Part shown: piece by piece, positions 40,660-43,823 of the stretch | Position numbering within the stretch: position 1 is the stretch's first letter | How the letters are laid out: every line of letters starts with the position of its first letter | Assembly: GCF_003121405.1 (NCBI RefSeq) | Contig: NZ_QBUY01000073.1 | Span: forward strand, 1-43,823 | Direction: 5' to 3' | Source: Paraburkholderia sp. C35 | Lineage (GTDB): Bacteria > Pseudomonadota > Gammaproteobacteria > Burkholderiales > Burkholderiaceae | DNA: 43,823 nt | Notes under the pieces: generated by a model | The model's input: the letters and a program-made list of their open reading frames with translations, nothing else | Told to the model about the DNA's origin: nothing | Databases searched by the model: none | Program-made: the position numbers and the translations under genes

Positions 40660-42261
40660 ATGAGCAGCCTCACCGAGAGCAACAACAGCAGCCTCACGAC
40701 CGTCGAAACCTTCGGCTTCGAACGCATTCCTGACGTGTCGCGTTACGCGCGGCCCATCGATCTTTTCCGGCTGCTGTTCGGCGGCTGCAATACGTTTTCC
40801 ACTTCCGTGCGCGGTAGCTTTCCCGTGCTGCTCGGCCTGTCGTTCTGGGCTGGCGTCGCGTCGATCCTGATCGGCGTGCTGGTGGGATCGTGCATTCTTG
40901 CGCCAATGAGCCTGTTCGGCATGCGCAACGGCACGAATGACCCGGTTTCGTCGGGCGGACATTTCGGCATTCACGGCCGGATTGTCGGGTCGTTTCTCGC
41001 GCTGCTGACATCCGTTGCATTCTTTTCTCTGGCCGTGTGGAGTTCGGGCGATGCCCTCGTGGGCGGCGCGAACCATCTGCTTGGCTTGCCCGTCAACGGC
41101 TTCACGCTGAGCGCGGCGTACGGCGTTTTTGCCGTGCTGGTGCTGACGGTGTGTATCTACGGTTTCCGCTTCATGCTGTGGGTCAACAAGATTGCCGTGT
41201 GGACGGCGAGCCTGTTGTTCATCGCGGGCATCTTCGCGTTTGCCGGCCCGTTCGATAGCCACTACGCGGGCAAGTTCGCGATGGGCTCGATCGGTTTCTG
41301 GCCGGCGTTCGTGAGCGCGGTGCTCGTGGCGCTGAGCAACCCTGTTTCGTTCGCATCGACGATGGGCGACTGGGCGCGCTATATTCCCGAAAACACGCCG
41401 AAGCACCGCACGATGCTCGCGGTGATGATTGCGCAGATCGCGACCTTCGTGCCGTTCTTCTTCGGTCTGGCGACAGCGACGATCATCGCGCAGAAAGCGC
41501 CTGATTTCATCGCATCGAATAACTACGTGGGCGGCCTGCTGGCGATCTCGCCGAACTGGTTTTTCCTGCCCGTGTGTCTGATCGCGATCATCGGCGGTAT
41601 GTCGACGGGTACGACGGCGCTGTACGGCACGGGTCTCGACATGTCGAGCATGTTCCCGAAACTGCTCAACCGTGTGCGTGCGACGTTCCTGATCGGTTGT
41701 GCGGCGATTGGCTTCATCTTCCTCGGGCGCTTCGTGTTCAACCTCGTGGAAAGCGTGTCGACCTTCTCGGTGCTGATCAACACGTGCAGCTGCCCGTGGA
41801 TGGTGATCATGATCATCGGTTACGTGACGCGCCGCGGCTTCTATCTGTCGGACGATCTGCAGGTGTTCAATCGCGGCGGACGCGGCGGCCACTACTGGTT
41901 CACGCATGGCTGGAACTGGCGCGCGATGGGCGCGTGGGTGCCGAGCGCGGTGGCGGGTCTGTGCTTCGTCAATCTGCCGGATCAGTTCGTCGGGCCGCTT
42001 GGCGACCTGGCGGGCGGCATCGACATCAGCTTGCCCGTGGCACTGACGATGGCTTGCACGCTGTACGTTACGCTGCTGCAGTGCTTCCCCGAGCCGGATG
42101 GCGTGTATGGTCCGCAAGGCCGGCGCTGGCTGCGTGGCAGCCACAAGGCGACGCATGCGCACATCAAGGTGGTCGAGCCGCGCACGGCGGAAGGCATGCG
42201 CGGCAACTACCGGATGACGGCGCCGCGCGAAGAAGAGTTCGATACGCAGGACGCCGCGTAA
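40660..42261 (+). CDS. NCS1-family cytosine/purine-type permease (CodB-like)
   Basis: The product is 533 residues from ATG 40660, preceded by CGGAGAC; 42 extra codons upstream have no ribosome binding site. About twelve membrane helices are predicted. NCS1 features include LFGGCNTFSTSVRGSFPVLL near residue 40, MSLFGMRNGTNDPVSSGGHF, and SNPVSFASTMGDWARYIPEN. Cytosolic N- and C-termini are hydrophilic. NCS1 proteins import cytosine, purines, allantoin, hydantoins or related compounds with H+ or Na+. The FAD-dependent oxidoreductase gene 57 bp downstream suggests an imported amine or N-heterocycle that is then oxidised. Confidence 0.88.
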   Translation: MSSLTESNNSSLTTVETFGFERIPDVSRYARPIDLFRLLFGGCNTFSTSVRGSFPVLLGLSFWAGVASILIGVLVGSCILAPMSLFGMRNGTNDPVSSGGHFGIHGRIVGSFLALLTSVAFFSLAVWSSGDALVGGANHLLGLPVNGFTLSAAYGVFAVLVLTVCIYGFRFMLWVNKIAVWTASLLFIAGIFAFAGPFDSHYAGKFAMGSIGFWPAFVSAVLVALSNPVSFASTMGDWARYIPENTPKHRTMLAVMIAQIATFVPFFFGLATATIIAQKAPDFIASNNYVGGLLAISPNWFFLPVCLIAIIGGMSTGTTALYGTGLDMSSMFPKLLNRVRATFLIGCAAIGFIFLGRFVFNLVESVSTFSVLINTCSCPWMVIMIIGYVTRRGFYLSDDLQVFNRGGRGGHYWFTHGWNWRAMGAWVPSAVAGLCFVNLPDQFVGPLGDLAGGIDISLPVALTMACTLYVTLLQCFPEPDGVYGPQGRRWLRGSHKATHAHIKVVEPRTAEGMRGNYRMTAPREEEFDTQDAA

Positions 42262-42318
42262 TCGAAGTGCGAAAGCAGTAGCATCATTATCAAAGACAGT
42301 AATTGAGCAGGTGACAAG

Positions 42319-43710
42319 ATGAGCGAGTCGGTGAAACGCGCATTCGAAGGGGTAAAGCTGTTCCCGTTCTGGCTGGACAATCCGGCGGCGCCTGATGTCG
42401 AGCGCGAACTGATCGGGCCGACTACGGCCGATCTGGTGATCGTCGGCGGTGGCTTCACGGGTTTGTGGGCCGCGATTCAGGCGAAGGAAAACGATCCGAA
42501 GCTGGACGTCGTGCTGATCGAAGCGGGCAAGATTGCGTATGGCGCATCGGGCCGCCCGGGCGGCATTATTTCGACGTCGGTGATGCACGGCTTGCCGAAC
42601 GCGACGCGCGTGTTCCCGAAAGATCTCGACGTGCTCGAACGTCTTGGCCAGGAGAACCTCGACGGCTTCAAGGAAGCGCTGGTGCGTTATGGCATCGAGG
42701 CCGATGTCGAATGGAACGGCGAGATGACGGTGGCTGTCGAGGAATAGCATCTGGGCCATCTGCAGACGGATTTCGAACTGCATGTATCGCATGGTCATGA
42801 TGTGGTGTTGCTCGATAGCGAGAAGGCGCGTGAGCAACTGGATTCGCCGTTGTTTGCGGGCGCGATGTGGTCGCGGAACCGTAGCGGCACGATTCATCCG
42901 GCAAAGCTTGCGTGGGGTTTGAAGGCGGCGGCGTTGAAGCTTGGTGTGCGCCTGCACGAGCATTCGCCGCTGACGCGACTCGAAGAAGCGGGCCGCAAGA
43001 TGATCGTGCATACGCAGGCGGGGCGCATTGAAACGCCGCGTGTGCTGCTCGGGACGGGGACGGCGAATGTCGGCGTGTCGGACATTAACCGGCGTGTGAT
43101 GCAGGTGCGCGATCACATCATCGCGACGAGTCCGTTGACCGATGAGCAGATGGCTCGTATTGGCTGGAAGAACCGTCAGGGCGTGTATGACACGCGGACG
43201 CAGCTCAATTACTTCCGTCTGACCAAGGATAACCGGATCATCTTTGGCGGACGTGTCAGCTATCACTTTGGCGGGAATAACAATCCTGCTCAGGATCGTG
43301 ATGAGAGCACGTATTACAAGCTTGCTGAGGCGTTTTATCGGACGTTCCCGCAGCTGGATGATGTGAAGTTCACGCATGCGTGGGGTGGTCCTATCGACTA
43401 TTGCTCGCGTGGGGCTGTGTTTGCGCGCAAGTATCACGGTGGGAAGACTGTGTTTGTCGCTGGGTATACGGGGTTTGGCGTGGCCGGGAGTCGGTTCGGC
43501 GCGCGCATGGGGCTCGAAATGCTCTGGAATCGCGATACCTTGATTACTTCGCTCGATATCTCGCGGAAAGGGCCTTCTTATATTCCGCCTGAGCCAGTCC
43601 GATGGATCGCTGCCAAGATTACGTTTAATGCGTTTGATGGCGCTGATGATCGCGGTGGGTGGAGGCGCTGGTGGATTAATTCGATTAAGGCGCTTGGGTT
43701 TCCGATGTAG
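42319..43710 (+). pseudogene. FAD-dependent amine oxidoreductase (PuuB/DadA-like) with in-frame TAG at 42745-42747
   Basis: The frame is open for 463 codons apart from one TAG after VAVEE. The first part (142 residues) has the dinucleotide-binding motif DLVIVGGGFTGLWAAIQA and IAYGASGRPGGIISTSVMHG, the FAD-binding signature of the DAO family. The second part resumes with HLGHLQTDFELHVSHGHDVV and continues to the C-terminal FAD motif GKTVFVAGYTGFGVAGSRFG. Both halves are needed for one FAD domain, so the truncated product cannot fold normally. The start at 42319 follows CAGGTGAC. Related enzymes oxidise gamma-glutamylputrescine or similar amines. Codon choice drifts toward G/T-ending codons in the last 400 bp. 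It probably was co-transcribed with the NCS1 permease. A nonsense mutation or a base error are both possible. Confidence 0.8.
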
Positions 43711-43823
43711 TGGTTTGGTTTTTGGTTTTGGTTTTTGGGGTTTGTTTTTGGGTGGCATCCGCTTTTTGTTAGTTGTCTGCTAGTGTTGCCCCTGTGCTGG
43801 GCGGCACTTACTTTCTTGTGTGT
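43711..43823. repeat. G/T-rich tract and probable dispersed Paraburkholderia intergenic repeat
   Basis: Directly after the oxidoreductase stop lies a 45-bp tract made almost only of G and T on the plus strand. It is followed by GCATCCGCTTTTTGTTAGTT and a GCCCCTGTGCTGGGCGGCAC then TTACTTTCTTG segment. From memory, this resembles a repeat found many times in Paraburkholderia genomes after gene ends. The window ends inside it. I see no coding potential. Confidence 0.5.

Noticed and set aside
40591..43758. A 1055-codon open frame on the minus strand across the permease and oxidoreductase genes
   Set aside because: It is antisense to two clear gene families; its translation is Arg/His-rich without domains. 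It is an effect of GC-rich codon bias.
1..43823. CRISPR arrays, tRNA or rRNA genes, intact insertion sequences
   Set aside because: No regularly spaced repeats, tRNA-like cloverleaf or transposase frame was seen anywhere in the window.

Overview
The window looks like a chromosomal segment of a Burkholderiaceae bacterium, most likely Paraburkholderia or Caballeronia. The evidence is high-GC, strongly GC3-biased coding sequence, a bcp/CDI-like two-partner secretion remnant, a full Pel exopolysaccharide operon of beta-proteobacterial type, ArgP/ArgO and CbbR-like regulators, and a 3'-terminal sequence resembling a dispersed Paraburkholderia intergenic repeat. The genus is inferred from gene content only.

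Layout. (1) 1-5.2 kb: a decayed two-partner secretion / contact-dependent-inhibition-like locus. It holds the 3' part of a haemagglutinin exoprotein that stops early, an out-of-frame remnant of its C-terminus, a small two-helix membrane protein, an FhaC/BcpB outer-membrane transporter, a lipoprotein gene, and a stray second copy of the transporter's last 34 codons. (2) 5.2-10.2 kb: an AT-richer accessory island. It holds a hypothetical gene, a SIR2-STAND (Avs5-like) putative antiphage gene interrupted by one in-frame TAG, two gene-poor flanks of about 0.86 kb that share a 31-bp imperfect direct repeat, and an orphan PAAR protein. (3) 10.2-21.7 kb: housekeeping and accessory genes. These are a GDSL hydrolase, a NinX-like protein, a lipoprotein, MgtC, an acyl-CoA synthetase, an Lrp regulator divergent from an orphan AceE-type E1, a SnoaL-like protein, an EamA exporter divergent from a LysR regulator, a TetR regulator, a short hypothetical protein and a DUF1328 membrane peptide. 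(4) 21.7-36.3 kb: the Pel system, with a long leader containing two notable inverted-repeat structures, then pelABCDEFG and an eighth gene encoding a stand-alone GH114-like glycosidase. (5) 36.3-43.8 kb: ArgO/ArgP pair, NDH-2, a CbbR-like LysR, an NCS1 cytosine/purine-type permease, and an FAD-dependent amine-oxidase-like gene interrupted by an in-frame TAG. The window ends in a G/T-rich tract and the start of a probable dispersed repeat.

How the parts work together. The pel genes form one tightly packed operon with overlapping starts and stops from pelD to pelG. PelD (c-di-GMP receptor), PelE and PelG would form the inner-membrane complex, PelF polymerises, PelA deacetylates and hydrolyses, and PelB with PelC exports. 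The N-terminal hydrolase domain of PelA appears to have lost segments, including the catalytic-Glu motif, while the extra downstream gene keeps them, so hydrolase activity may have moved to a separate protein. Three loci look broken: the exoprotein, the SIR2-STAND gene and the FAD oxidoreductase. The last two each carry exactly one TAG in an otherwise open frame.
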